DNA from: Clostridiaceae bacterium
Lineage (GTDB): Bacteria > Bacillota > Clostridia > Oscillospirales > Acutalibacteraceae
NCBI GenBank assembly: GCA_904501675.1
Contig: CAJGCL010000008.1
Location: forward strand, 1-30,216
Reading direction: 5' to 3'
DNA: 30,216 nucleotides
The notes below the pieces were generated by a model, which worked only from the letters and a program-made list of their open reading frames with translations, did not search any database and was not told where the DNA came from. Made by a program: the position numbers and the translations under genes. This document shows, piece after piece, positions 1 to 8,017 of the stretch. The number at the start of each line of letters is the position of its first letter. Within the stretch, counting starts at the first letter, position 1.

Positions 1-26
1 AAATAGGTTATTTTGGGGGTGTTTTT

Positions 27-560
27 ATGGCAATCAGAGAAAAAGATACCACTATAAAATACATGTTTCACGAAGTGAATGATATTACGCCTCAGGTTGT
101 AAAAGAGCTGGGGCTTGAAGCAATTGTTTTTGACCTTGACAATACTACGGTTAAGGATGCAACTCTAACAACTATTCCGGGTGCTATTTCTTGGATTAAA
201 GAGCTTAAAGAGGCAGGGATTTCTGTTGCGATTGTAACAAACACTCCTCGCATCAGGGCTTACTGGTTTTCAAAAACCTTTGGCGTAAAATTTCACGGCT
301 TTGCAAGAAAACCTCTTCCTCACGGAATTCTCAGAATGAGCAGAAAATTAGGTGTTCCTGTTTCTAAAATCGGAATGGTAGGAGATCAGGTTTTTACAGA
401 TGTTGCGGCGGCAAACCGCAGCGGTGCAGTTCCTCTTCTTGTTGACCCTGTTGATAACAAATGGTTCTGGAAGAATCACTACAAGAAAAATCGTATTAAA
501 GAAGCGCCTATTCGCGAGGCATTTTTAAAGGAGCAGGGCTACTATGGAGAAAATAAATAA
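27..560 (+). CDS. yqeG: YqeG family HAD IIIA-type phosphatase
   Basis: A 177-residue cytoplasmic HAD-superfamily hydrolase of the YqeG family, predicted to remove phosphate from an unidentified substrate. Motif I is FDLDNT with the nucleophile D36 and acid/base D38. Motif II is the VTN at 70-72, motif III is K95 in ARKP, and motif IV is GDQVFTD at 119-125. All catalytic residues are present and the short length without a large cap fits the family. The ATG follows a G-rich ribosome binding site at about 13-20. The 3' end overlaps the next gene by 17 nt, so the two are probably translationally coupled. The family is widespread in Firmicutes, where it sits in housekeeping operons. Assignment to the family is firm; the substrate is unknown. 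Confidence 0.93.
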   Translation: MAIREKDTTIKYMFHEVNDITPQVVKELGLEAIVFDLDNTTVKDATLTTIPGAISWIKELKEAGISVAIVTNTPRIRAYWFSKTFGVKFHGFARKPLPHGILRMSRKLGVPVSKIGMVGDQVFTDVAAANRSGAVPLLVDPVDNKWFWKNHYKKNRIKEAPIREAFLKEQGYYGENK

Positions 561-1614
561 GCTTCAGGCGTTTTTGAAAAATTCTCAGGAAGCAATTCTT
601 ATATATTCCCCTGAAAACAGGCGTTATTTTACAAATTTTCCGTCAACAGACGGCTACCTTTTAGTAACAGAAAATGATGCTGTATTTTTTACCGACAGTC
701 GCTATATTGAAGCGGCACAAAAGAAAGCAGCCTGCCGTTCTCAGCTTGTTACAAGGGTTTCTGTTGAAATTAAAGATTACATTAAAGAACAAAACCTTCT
801 TAAAATATATACCGAAAGAGAAAGGCTTACTGTCAGCATGGCAGATTTTCTTAAAACAGCCTTTCTTCCTTGCAGAGTTACGCCATCTAAACGTCTTGAA
901 AAGAAAATTGACGAAATTCGCATGGTGAAAACTACTGAAGAAACAGAAAACATAAAAATTGCTCAGGGCATTGCAGAGGATGCGTTTAACCACATTCTCG
1001 GCTTTATAAAGCCCGGTGTTACGGAAAAACAGATTGCTCTTGAGCTTGATTTCTATATGCTATCTCACGGAGCAGAGGCCCTTTCCTTTGAAACTATTGC
1101 GGTTTCGGGTAAAAAGACCTCAATGCCTCACGGTGTGCCTGATGAAAATGTAGTTATGGCAGGAGATTTTGTTACTCTTGATTTTGGTGCAGTTTACAAA
1201 GGCTACCACAGCGATATGACACGTACTGTTGCTGTTGGCGAGGTTACTCCTGAACAGAAAAAGGTATATGAAATTGTTTTACAGGCGCAGCTTAAATCTC
1301 TTGAGGTACTGAAAAGCGGTGTATCCTGTAAGGATGCCGACGCTGCCGCAAGAGACGTTATAAAGAATGCAGGCTATGGTGAATATTTCGGCCACGGTAC
1401 AGGCCATGGTGTAGGCGTTGAAATTCACGAGCTTCCTAATCTTTCACCACGCAGCGAGCACACTCTCAAAGAGGGTAACGTTGTTACTGTTGAGCCGGGA
1501 ATTTACTTACCAAATAAATTCGGAGTGCGAATTGAAGATATGGCGGTTATAACTGTTCAAGGGTACGAAAACCTGACTAAAGCACCCAAGGAGCTGATTG
1601 TTCTTGACATATAA
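544..1614 (+). CDS. M24B family Xaa-Pro peptidase
   Basis: A 356-residue cytoplasmic metallopeptidase (Xaa-Pro aminopeptidase or dipeptidase, peptidase family M24B), which releases residues ahead of proline for peptide recycling. Residues 1-120 form the creatinase-like N-terminal domain and about 125-350 the pita-bread catalytic domain. All five dinuclear metal ligands are visible: D213 in TLDFG, D224 in HSDMTR, H288 in FGHGTGHGVG, E317 in TVEPG and E331 in VRIED. H196 in MPHG is a likely substrate-binding histidine. Length matches the family. It overlaps yqeG by 17 nt and the following uracil-DNA glycosylase gene also by 17 nt, forming a compact housekeeping operon. Aminopeptidase (PepP) versus prolidase (PepQ) activity cannot be settled from motifs alone. 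Confidence 0.95.
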   Translation: MEKINKLQAFLKNSQEAILIYSPENRRYFTNFPSTDGYLLVTENDAVFFTDSRYIEAAQKKAACRSQLVTRVSVEIKDYIKEQNLLKIYTERERLTVSMADFLKTAFLPCRVTPSKRLEKKIDEIRMVKTTEETENIKIAQGIAEDAFNHILGFIKPGVTEKQIALELDFYMLSHGAEALSFETIAVSGKKTSMPHGVPDENVVMAGDFVTLDFGAVYKGYHSDMTRTVAVGEVTPEQKKVYEIVLQAQLKSLEVLKSGVSCKDADAAARDVIKNAGYGEYFGHGTGHGVGVEIHELPNLSPRSEHTLKEGNVVTVEPGIYLPNKFGVRIEDMAVITVQGYENLTKAPKELIVLDI

Positions 1615-2176
1615 CAACCTTTCGGAATTAAAAAGTCAGTGCCTTTCTTGCGAAAAATGCAAGCTTTGCTCCACTCGTACAAACGTGGTTTTCGGTGTGG
1701 GTAATGAGAATGCCGATATTCTTTTTGTTGGCGAGGGTCCCGGTGAAAATGAGGATTTACAAGGTGAGCCATTTGTTGGTAAAGCAGGACAGCTTCTTGA
1801 TAAATATCTGCAGGTAATAGGACTTGACCGAAAAAAGAACATTTACATTGCAAACATTGTAAAGTGCAGACCGCCACAAAACAGAGACCCTGAAAGCTCG
1901 GAGCAGGAAATCTGTATTGAGTGGCTCAGGGCGCAGACACGCCTTATAAAGCCGAAAATTATAGTCTGCCTTGGCAGAATATCGGCGCAGAAGCTAATAT
2001 CCGAAGACTTTAAGGTTACAAAGCAACATGGTGAGTTTATAAAAAAAGGAAACATTCTTTTTATGGGCACGTATCACCCTGCAGCACTTTTAAGAAATCC
2101 GTTAAATAAACCTGATGCCCTTTCTGATTTTCAGGCGCTCAGGGATAAAATAAAAGAATTAAATATTGAGATATAA
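1598..2176 (+). CDS. udg: Family 4 iron-sulfur uracil-DNA glycosylase
   Basis: A 192-residue type-4 uracil-DNA glycosylase that excises uracil from DNA to start base-excision repair. The four likely Fe-S ligands are C18, C21, C90 and C106, with the C-x15-C spacing typical of the family; C15 and C24 are extra. Motif A is GEGPGENED at 45-53, followed by the GxPFVGKAG loop at about 56-64. Motif B is HPAALLRN at 160-167. The start is a TTG at 1598, chosen because AAGGAG at 1588-1593 lies just upstream inside the end of the peptidase gene; a second TTG at 1604 is possible. It overlaps the preceding gene by 17 nt and belongs to the same operon. Confidence 0.95.
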   Translation: MFLTYNNLSELKSQCLSCEKCKLCSTRTNVVFGVGNENADILFVGEGPGENEDLQGEPFVGKAGQLLDKYLQVIGLDRKKNIYIANIVKCRPPQNRDPESSEQEICIEWLRAQTRLIKPKIIVCLGRISAQKLISEDFKVTKQHGEFIKKGNILFMGTYHPAALLRNPLNKPDALSDFQALRDKIKELNIEI

Positions 2177-2187
2177 GGAGATTTTGT

Positions 2188-3756
2188 ATGAAGCAGTATA
2201 TTGAAAGCGGCAAGGCTATTCTTGGTATTGAGTTTGGTTCAACAAGAATTAAAGCGGTGCTTATTGATGATGCAGGCGCAGTGCTTGCAGTTGGTGGCTA
2301 CGATTGGGAAAACAGCCTTAAAAACGGCATCTGGACTTATAGCCTTGATGAAATTTATGCAGGTCTTAAGGGAAGCTATGCATCTCTTAAAGCAGATGTT
2401 AAGGAAAAGTATAACGTTACTCTCAAATCCTTTAAAGCAATCGGTATCAGCGGTATGATGCACGGCTACCTTCCATTCAATGAAAAGGGCGAGCTTCTTG
2501 CAGATTTTCGTACATGGAGAAATACAATAACAGGTGAAGCAGCAGGAATTTTAACAAAGGAATTCAATTTTAACATTCCTCAGCGTTGGAGCATAGCTCA
2601 CCTTTATCAGTCTATTTTGAACGGCGAAGATCACGTTAAGGATATTAAATATTTCACAACTCTTGCAGGCTTTATTCATACTCTTCTTACAGGCGAAAAG
2701 GTTCTCGGTATTGGCGAAGCATCAGGTATGTTCCCAATGACAGGACATAATTATGATGAAGATATGCTTACAAAGTTCGATAACCTTGTAGCAGGCAAAT
2801 ATCCTTGGAGCATCCGCGAAATTCTTCCAAAGGTTCTCGTTGCAGGTGAGTCTGCAGGCGTTCTTACAGCAGAAGGCGCAAAGCTTCTTGACGAAGAAGG
2901 CGACCTCCAGGCAGGTATTCCTATGTGCCCACCTGAAGGCGATGCAGGTACAGGTATGGTTGCAACAAACAGCGTAAGAATCCGTACAGGTAATGTATCT
3001 GCAGGTACATCTGTTTTTGCAATGATTGTTCTTGAAAATGCTCTTAAAAAGCTTTATGAAGAAATTGATATGGTTACAACTCCTGATGGTGCACCTGTTG
3101 CAATGGTACATTGTAATAACTGCACATCCGACATCAACGCTTGGGTAAATCTCTTTAAAGAGGTGGCAGAGCTTAGCGGTGCAGATATTAAAATGGGTGA
3201 TTTGTTTACAGCTCTTTTCAAAAAATCTGCAGAGGCTGACGCAGATTGCGGCAACCTTCTTTCCTACAACTATTTCTCAGGTGAGCATATTACAGGCTTT
3301 GAAACAGGTAAGCCTCTTTTTGTAAAGAATCCTGACAGCAATTTCTCACTTGCAAACTTTATGAGAGTTCAGCTTTTCACTTGCTTTGGTGCTCTTAAAA
3401 CAGGTCTTAAAATTCTCGACAATGAGAATGTAAATGTAGATAAAATTCTTGGCCACGGCGGTTTCTTCAAAACTCCTGTTATTGGTCAGAGCGTGCTCGC
3501 AGCAGTTATGAACACCCCTGTTTCTGTTATGGAAACTGCAGGTGAAGGCGGTGCATGGGGTATAGCAGTGCTTGCTGCATTCGCAGTAAACAAGGCAGAA
3601 GGCGAGTCCTTCCCTGACTATCTTGATAGCAAAATTTTTGCTTCTCAGAAAATGACAACCCTTGAGCCTGATAAGGCAATTGTTGACAGCTTCAACGCAT
3701 TTATGGAGCGCTACACAAAGGGTCTTGCAATCGAAAGAGCAGCAGTGGAAATGTGA
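2188..3756 (+). CDS. FGGY-family carbohydrate kinase
   Basis: A 522-residue protein of the FGGY sugar-kinase family (xylulokinase/fuculokinase-like), expected to phosphorylate a sugar or polyol with ATP in the cytoplasm. The phosphate-1 loop is GIEFGSTRIK at 13-22, the candidate catalytic aspartate is D252 in EGDAGTGMVATN, and the C-terminal ATP-binding segment runs through LGHGGFF (421-427) to GEGGAWGIAV (452-461). Length matches the family. The first motif has Glu where most family members have Asp, so the exact substrate and even kinase activity need proof. A good AGGAG site precedes the ATG by 8 nt. Codon use looks biased as in highly expressed genes, with many GGC, CTT, GCA and ACA codons. 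It follows the uracil-DNA glycosylase gene by 11 nt and precedes an acyltransferase by 12 nt. Confidence 0.85.
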   Translation: MKQYIESGKAILGIEFGSTRIKAVLIDDAGAVLAVGGYDWENSLKNGIWTYSLDEIYAGLKGSYASLKADVKEKYNVTLKSFKAIGISGMMHGYLPFNEKGELLADFRTWRNTITGEAAGILTKEFNFNIPQRWSIAHLYQSILNGEDHVKDIKYFTTLAGFIHTLLTGEKVLGIGEASGMFPMTGHNYDEDMLTKFDNLVAGKYPWSIREILPKVLVAGESAGVLTAEGAKLLDEEGDLQAGIPMCPPEGDAGTGMVATNSVRIRTGNVSAGTSVFAMIVLENALKKLYEEIDMVTTPDGAPVAMVHCNNCTSDINAWVNLFKEVAELSGADIKMGDLFTALFKKSAEADADCGNLLSYNYFSGEHITGFETGKPLFVKNPDSNFSLANFMRVQLFTCFGALKTGLKILDNENVNVDKILGHGGFFKTPVIGQSVLAAVMNTPVSVMETAGEGGAWGIAVLAAFAVNKAEGESFPDYLDSKIFASQKMTTLEPDKAIVDSFNAFMERYTKGLAIERAAVEM

Positions 3757-3768
3757 TAAGAGGTTTTT

Positions 3769-4872
3769 ATGAATAAAAGAAACGTTGGAATCGATGCGTT
3801 AAGAGCGTTGTCGATGTATATGATAGTATCTTTGCATGTAATGGGAGCCGGTGGCGTTTTAGATAGCGTAAAACTATTAAGTGGTGGCTATTTTGTTGTA
3901 TGGACATGGGAAACCATTATGTATTGCGCTGTAAACTGCTATGCAATAATTTCTGGCTTCGTTTGTTACGGTAGAGAAAGTAAATGGCGTAATGTAATAA
4001 ATTTATGGGTTCAGACCTTCTTCTATTCTGCAGGAATTACCGCAGTACTGTTTTTGACAGGTAAATTAGACGGGGAAAGTTTAAGAGAGATATTTAAAGC
4101 ATTTTTGCCTATGTCAACTAACAGATATTGGTATTTTTCTTCATATGTTGGTATGTTCGCATTTATCCCTTGTCTAAATAAGCTTGTGGAGTCGATGGAA
4201 AAAGACAAACTACGAAAAGCTTTAATCACCATTGTGTGTGTTTTAGGTCTTCCAACAACCATTTTCTATAGTGACCCATTTGTTTTGAACTATGGCTGTA
4301 GTGTTTTATGGCTTATGATAATGTATCTTGTGGGTGCATATTTTAAGAAGTATGACAATAATAAAACATCTCAAAAAACATATGCTGTAGGCTTCCTTTT
4401 GGCAACCTTGAGTACAAGCATATTAAAGTATACTATAGTGTTTGTTGCAAGCAAGGTGGGCATATCTCTTCCTGGAAGCTTCCTTGATACAAATGTTACA
4501 CCAACTATTGTTGTGGCAGCAATATGTCTGTTTTGCTTGTTTAAAAATCTTAACATTTCCTCAGAAAAAATCGCCAAAATTATTATATATGTAGGTTCAC
4601 TTTCCTATGGGATTTTCCTAGTGCATTTCCATCCGTATATTGTAAGCCTTTATTTAAGGAATGCATTTTCATTTATCGGTGAAAAGTCGATGTTGCTGAT
4701 TATACCGCTTATTGTTCTTTCTGCTTTAGGTGTCTATGCTGTATCAGGTGTAGTAGAGGCTATAAGGAAAACCTTGTTTAAGCTTCTGAAAATAGACACT
4801 ATTGGTGCAAAAGTCGAAAAAATCTGTTTTTGTGCATATGCAGGAATCTGTGAAAAAATAAAAAACAAATAA
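3769..4872 (+). CDS. Acyltransferase family 3 membrane protein
   Basis: A 367-residue integral membrane O-acyltransferase of the acyltransferase-3 (OafA/NodX/WecH-like) family, which acetylates or otherwise acylates surface sugars. The N-terminal signature has R12 and the likely catalytic H23 in the first membrane helix (IDALRALSMY, then SLH). About ten hydrophobic segments follow, ending in a basic cytoplasmic tail. A site like AAGAGG precedes the ATG. It follows the FGGY kinase by 12 nt and so is probably cotranscribed with it, but its AT-rich codon use differs from the kinase and resembles the polysaccharide genes downstream. A strong terminator follows immediately, so it lies outside the polysaccharide operon. 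The acyl group and acceptor are unknown. Confidence 0.88.
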   Translation: MNKRNVGIDALRALSMYMIVSLHVMGAGGVLDSVKLLSGGYFVVWTWETIMYCAVNCYAIISGFVCYGRESKWRNVINLWVQTFFYSAGITAVLFLTGKLDGESLREIFKAFLPMSTNRYWYFSSYVGMFAFIPCLNKLVESMEKDKLRKALITIVCVLGLPTTIFYSDPFVLNYGCSVLWLMIMYLVGAYFKKYDNNKTSQKTYAVGFLLATLSTSILKYTIVFVASKVGISLPGSFLDTNVTPTIVVAAICLFCLFKNLNISSEKIAKIIIYVGSLSYGIFLVHFHPYIVSLYLRNAFSFIGEKSMLLIIPLIVLSALGVYAVSGVVEAIRKTLFKLLKIDTIGAKVEKICFCAYAGICEKIKNK

Positions 4873-4911
4873 AATAATGGCTGCTACTATATGGTAGCAG
4901 CCATTATTTTT
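4871..4911 (+). terminator. Intrinsic terminator after the housekeeping operon
   Basis: A perfect 15-bp inverted repeat (left arm 4873-4887, six-base loop, right arm 4894-4908) with a GGCTGCTAC core, extended by A-T pairs on both sides and followed by T-rich sequence. It overlaps the stop codon of the acyltransferase gene and separates the upstream run from the polysaccharide operon. Confidence 0.93.
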
Positions 4912-4936
4912 ATAAATGGAAAATTGCAAGGTTTTG

Positions 4937-4965
4937 TTGACATATATATGTATTTATTTTATAAT
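4937..4965 (+). promoter_or_regulatory. Consensus sigma-A promoter of the polysaccharide operon
   Basis: TTGACA at 4937-4942 and TATAAT at 4960-4965 are exact matches to the -35 and -10 consensus with the optimal 17-nt spacer. Transcription should start near 4971-4973, giving a leader of about 70 nt before the ATG at 5041, with AAAGGGAG at 5024-5031 as ribosome binding site. No clear hairpin, operator repeat or riboswitch is visible in the leader. It is the only strong promoter I can see for the genes from 5041 to 27665. Confidence 0.9.
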
Positions 4966-5040
4966 ATAGTATGTATAACTATTATTGTGTTTTATTGCGA
5001 CTTGATTTGAAAAGACTGTTGAAAAAGGGAGTAAAAAACT

Positions 5041-6252
5041 ATGGAAATCAAGCCTTTTGAAAATAAAGTTTGGCTTTCAACACCAACAATGCACGGAGAA
5101 GAAATTGAATATATTAAAGAGGCGTACGAAACAAACTGGATGAGCACAGTTGGTGCAAATATCAACGAAGTAGAGCGTCTTATCTGTGAGAAGGTGGGCT
5201 GTAAATATGCGGTTGCACTTGCATCGGGTACTTCTGCTTTGCATATGGCTGTTAAGCTTGCAGGTGTTAAGCCCGGCGATAAGGTTTTTTGCACAGATAT
5301 GACCTTTGATGCAACAGTAAACCCCGTAGTTTACGAGGGTGGTGTGCCTGTACTTATAGATACCGAATACGATACCTGGAATATGGACCCTGCAGCACTG
5401 GAAAAAGCCTTTGAGCTTTACCCTGAGGTAAAGGTTTGTGTACTTGCTCACCTTTACGGTGTACCTGCAAAGCTGGATGAAATAATGGCAATCTGCAAAA
5501 AGCACGGAGCCATACTTATTGAGGATGCCGCAGAATCCTTGGGCGCTTCATATAAGGGTGTGCAAACAGGCACCTTCGGTGACTTCTCAGCAATATCCTT
5601 CAACGGAAACAAAATTATCACAGGCTCATCGGGCGGTATGCTCCTTACAGATGATGCGGTTGCGGCACAAAAGGTTCGTAAATGGTCAACACAGGCAAGA
5701 GATAATGCTCCTTGGTACCAGCACACAGAGCTTGGCTACAACTACAGAATGAGCAATGTTATTGCAGGTGTTGTAAGAGGGCAGCTTCCCCATTTAGAGG
5801 AGCACATCGCACAGAAAAAAGCAATTTACGAAAGGTACAAGGAGGGCTTCAAGGATTTACCTGTTAAAATGAATCCCTTTGACGAGGAAAAAACAGTACC
5901 TAACTATTGGCTCTCTTGTATGATTATTGATGAAACGGCAATGTGTATGCAGGTTCGTGGCGACCTAGAGGCACACTATGTTACCGAAAAGGGTAGAACC
6001 TGTCCTACAGAGATCCTTGAAAAATTGGCTGAAATAAATGCAGAGGGCAGACCTATATGGAAGCCTATGCATATGCAGCCAATTTATAGCAGCAATCCGT
6101 TTGTTACAAAAGAGGGCGACGGAAGAACACAGGTTAAAATCAGCGCAGGAGCAGATATATTCGAAAGGGGTCTGTGCCTTCCGAGTGATAACAAAATGAC
6201 CGCACATGAGCAGGCGGTAATCATCGAAGTTGTGAGAAAGTGTTTTGAATAG
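5041..6252 (+). CDS. DegT/DnrJ/EryC1/StrS sugar aminotransferase
   Basis: A 403-residue PLP-dependent aminotransferase acting on a nucleotide-linked keto-sugar, most like the PglE/LegC type that makes UDP-4-amino-4,6-dideoxy-GlcNAc. GTSALH at 63-68 binds the cofactor phosphate, IEDAAESLG at 160-168 supplies the PLP-ring aspartate D162, and K191 in SFNGNK is the Schiff-base lysine. Length is normal. It is the first gene of the operon and is followed one base later by a PglC-like initiating transferase, the usual pairing for bacillosamine-type initiating sugars. The 4,6-dehydratase that should feed it is not in the window. The family is certain; the precise sugar is inferred from similarity and context. 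Confidence 0.9.
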   Translation: MEIKPFENKVWLSTPTMHGEEIEYIKEAYETNWMSTVGANINEVERLICEKVGCKYAVALASGTSALHMAVKLAGVKPGDKVFCTDMTFDATVNPVVYEGGVPVLIDTEYDTWNMDPAALEKAFELYPEVKVCVLAHLYGVPAKLDEIMAICKKHGAILIEDAAESLGASYKGVQTGTFGDFSAISFNGNKIITGSSGGMLLTDDAVAAQKVRKWSTQARDNAPWYQHTELGYNYRMSNVIAGVVRGQLPHLEEHIAQKKAIYERYKEGFKDLPVKMNPFDEEKTVPNYWLSCMIIDETAMCMQVRGDLEAHYVTEKGRTCPTEILEKLAEINAEGRPIWKPMHMQPIYSSNPFVTKEGDGRTQVKISAGADIFERGLCLPSDNKMTAHEQAVIIEVVRKCFE

Positions 6253-6253
6253 T

Positions 6254-6934
6254 ATGTACGCAAAATTTTTAAAAAGATTATTTGATTTTTTAATAGCCCT
6301 TTGTGCTGTTATCTGTCTTTTGCCTGTTTTGGTTGTTCTTATTGTTTTAGGTGCAGTAAAAATGAAAGGTAATCCCTTTTTTACGCAGGATAGACCCGGT
6401 AAGGATGAAAAAATCTTCAAGCTTATCAAATTTCGTACAATGACCTGCGAGAAGGATGAGAACGGTGAGCTTCTTCCCGATGAGTTAAGGCTCACAAAAT
6501 ACGGAAAGTTCCTTCGCTCAACATCACTTGATGAATTGCCGGAATTATTCAATATAATTAAAGGGGACATGAGTTTTATCGGACCGCGGCCATTGCTTGT
6601 TGATTACCTTCCGTTCTACACGGAGAAAGAAAGAAAAAGACATTCTGTCAGACCAGGGTTGTCAGGGTTGGCACAAGTTAATGGTCGTAGTTTTATAAGC
6701 TGGGAAGAGATTTTTGAGCTCGATGTTACCTATACAGAGAAGATTTCACTAAAACTTGATTTAATCCTGTTAATAAAAACATTTTTAAAGGTTTTAAAAC
6801 GCGACGATGTTGCAAGTGTCTCCGATATAGAACAAGATGAGAACGGCGAATTGTATGTTTTGGTAGATGGAGCGAAGGTTCGTTTGCACAGGCCGCTTCA
6901 TATTGAAAGAGAGGGGAAAGCAATTGCTGAGTGA
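6254..6934 (+). CDS. Initiating sugar phosphate transferase (PglC/WcaJ-like)
   Basis: A 226-residue monotopic phosphoglycosyltransferase that moves a sugar-1-phosphate from a UDP-sugar to undecaprenyl phosphate, starting repeat-unit assembly at the inner face of the membrane. A hydrophobic re-entrant helix spans about 9-33, followed by DRPGK, FKLIKFRTM (55-63), the catalytic D93-E94 dyad in SLDELPELFN, GDMSFIGPRP and PGLSGLAQVNGR. I chose the ATG at 6254, one base after the upstream stop, because it gives a family-like N-terminus. A TTG at 6245 overlapping the previous gene would add three residues. Its 3' end overlaps the start of the next gene by 11 nt. The length is that of the short PglC-like form, without the extra membrane domain of WbaP. 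Confidence 0.93.
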   Translation: MYAKFLKRLFDFLIALCAVICLLPVLVVLIVLGAVKMKGNPFFTQDRPGKDEKIFKLIKFRTMTCEKDENGELLPDELRLTKYGKFLRSTSLDELPELFNIIKGDMSFIGPRPLLVDYLPFYTEKERKRHSVRPGLSGLAQVNGRSFISWEEIFELDVTYTEKISLKLDLILLIKTFLKVLKRDDVASVSDIEQDENGELYVLVDGAKVRLHRPLHIEREGKAIAE

Positions 6935-8000
6935 AATAGGTAGCAATTTCTGGATAAGTCCTGAACAGATGAATGCCCCGGTTTCCGATATTGATATAGC
7001 AATGTTTAGTATACACGCAGCCGATTTTGTTTGGTTGTCATCTTGCAGGAGCGCAATAAGTTTAGCAATTGAAAATATTGAGAGTAGAAAACCTCAACAT
7101 AAAAAAATAGCTATATTACCAGCATATACCTGTGAAACAGTAGTTGAACCATTCTTAAAGCGACAATATGAAACAAATTTTTTTTCACTTGATACTGAGT
7201 TAAAAATAGACCCGACACAATTACTCAATCTATGTGAAAAAGGTGCGAATGGGATAGTATTGTTTCATCGCTATTTTGGATTTGACACGCTTTTTAATAT
7301 TGATAAAATTCTGGACCAAATAAAGAAATATAACATATCAATAATAGAAGACAGAACTCAATGTTTATATAGTGAAACATCTCCGCTTGATGCAGATTTT
7401 TGGGTAGGAAGCATAAGGAAGTGGTGTGGAGTTGCTGACGGAGGATTTTTGGCAAGTAAGGAAGGTTTAATTAAAAACAAACCTGTATGCTCCGATAGTG
7501 TGCTTGAGCAAAAAAAAATTACCGCAAGTCTGATGAAATATCGCTACTTGTTTCAAAATGAAGGCGACAAAAGCGATTATTTGGCTATGTATAGAGAGGC
7601 TGAAAACATACTGGATTTGCAGAAAGAGGCATATAAAATTGCACCGGTTTCCAATATTATTCAAAATTCACTTGATATTGAAAACATGAAAAAAGCCAGA
7701 AGAAATAATTACCAGTATGTAAAAGAGAATTGTCAGGCAAGGCCGTTGTTTGAAAATTTTTATGAAACCGTAACGCCCCTATATTATCCGATTGTTGTTG
7801 CGGATAGGAAGAGCTTACAGGAGTATTTGAGGAGTAGCAGCATATACGCCCCTATAATATGGCCAAAGGCAGATTTCATTAATGATAAAAGTTGCGATCA
7901 AATGTATCGCGAAATGCTGTGTTTACCTATTGACCAAAGGTATGACTTAGACGATATGGAAAGAATGGTAAAAGCTGTAAATAGCTTTATGAATTTATAG
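6924..8000 (+). CDS. PLP-dependent aminotransferase-like protein
   Basis: A 358-residue fold-type I PLP enzyme distantly related to the DegT family. IIEDRTQ holds the ring-binding aspartate D143, and K166 in GSIRKWCG, followed by a DGG, is the expected Schiff-base lysine. The N-terminal SCRSAISLAI at 40-49 matches the phosphate-binding turn. The start is the TTG at 6924, since GAGGGG (6911-6916) lies 7 nt upstream and the protein then begins with an EIGSNFW motif. An ATG further upstream at 6867 would overlap the transferase gene by 68 nt and has no ribosome binding site. It opens a block with a GNAT, an ATP-grasp ligase and a FemAB-like transferase. Its substrate, a sugar or a small amino compound, is unknown. 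Confidence 0.78.
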   Translation: MLSEIGSNFWISPEQMNAPVSDIDIAMFSIHAADFVWLSSCRSAISLAIENIESRKPQHKKIAILPAYTCETVVEPFLKRQYETNFFSLDTELKIDPTQLLNLCEKGANGIVLFHRYFGFDTLFNIDKILDQIKKYNISIIEDRTQCLYSETSPLDADFWVGSIRKWCGVADGGFLASKEGLIKNKPVCSDSVLEQKKITASLMKYRYLFQNEGDKSDYLAMYREAENILDLQKEAYKIAPVSNIIQNSLDIENMKKARRNNYQYVKENCQARPLFENFYETVTPLYYPIVVADRKSLQEYLRSSSIYAPIIWPKADFINDKSCDQMYREMLCLPIDQRYDLDDMERMVKAVNSFMNL

Positions 8001-8017
8001 AAGGAATGGTGTTTACA

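Noticed and set aside
2722..3111. Cysteine-rich open frame on the - strand
   Set aside because: It is a mirror of GCA/ACA-rich codons in the FGGY kinase and shows no domain or start signals.
4966..5040. Possible leader riboswitch, JUMPstart or LoaP-type hairpin before the polysaccharide operon
   Set aside because: The roughly 70-nt leader is AT-rich and shows no convincing stem or known conserved element.
5965..6570. 201-codon open frame on the - strand
   Set aside because: It is antisense to the aminotransferase and initiating transferase, has no recognisable motif and no ribosome binding site context.
6867..6923. Upstream ATG that would extend the PLP-enzyme-like gene into the initiating transferase gene
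   Set aside because: It has no ribosome binding site and encodes residues that do not fit the family; the TTG at 6924 follows GAGGGG at the right distance.
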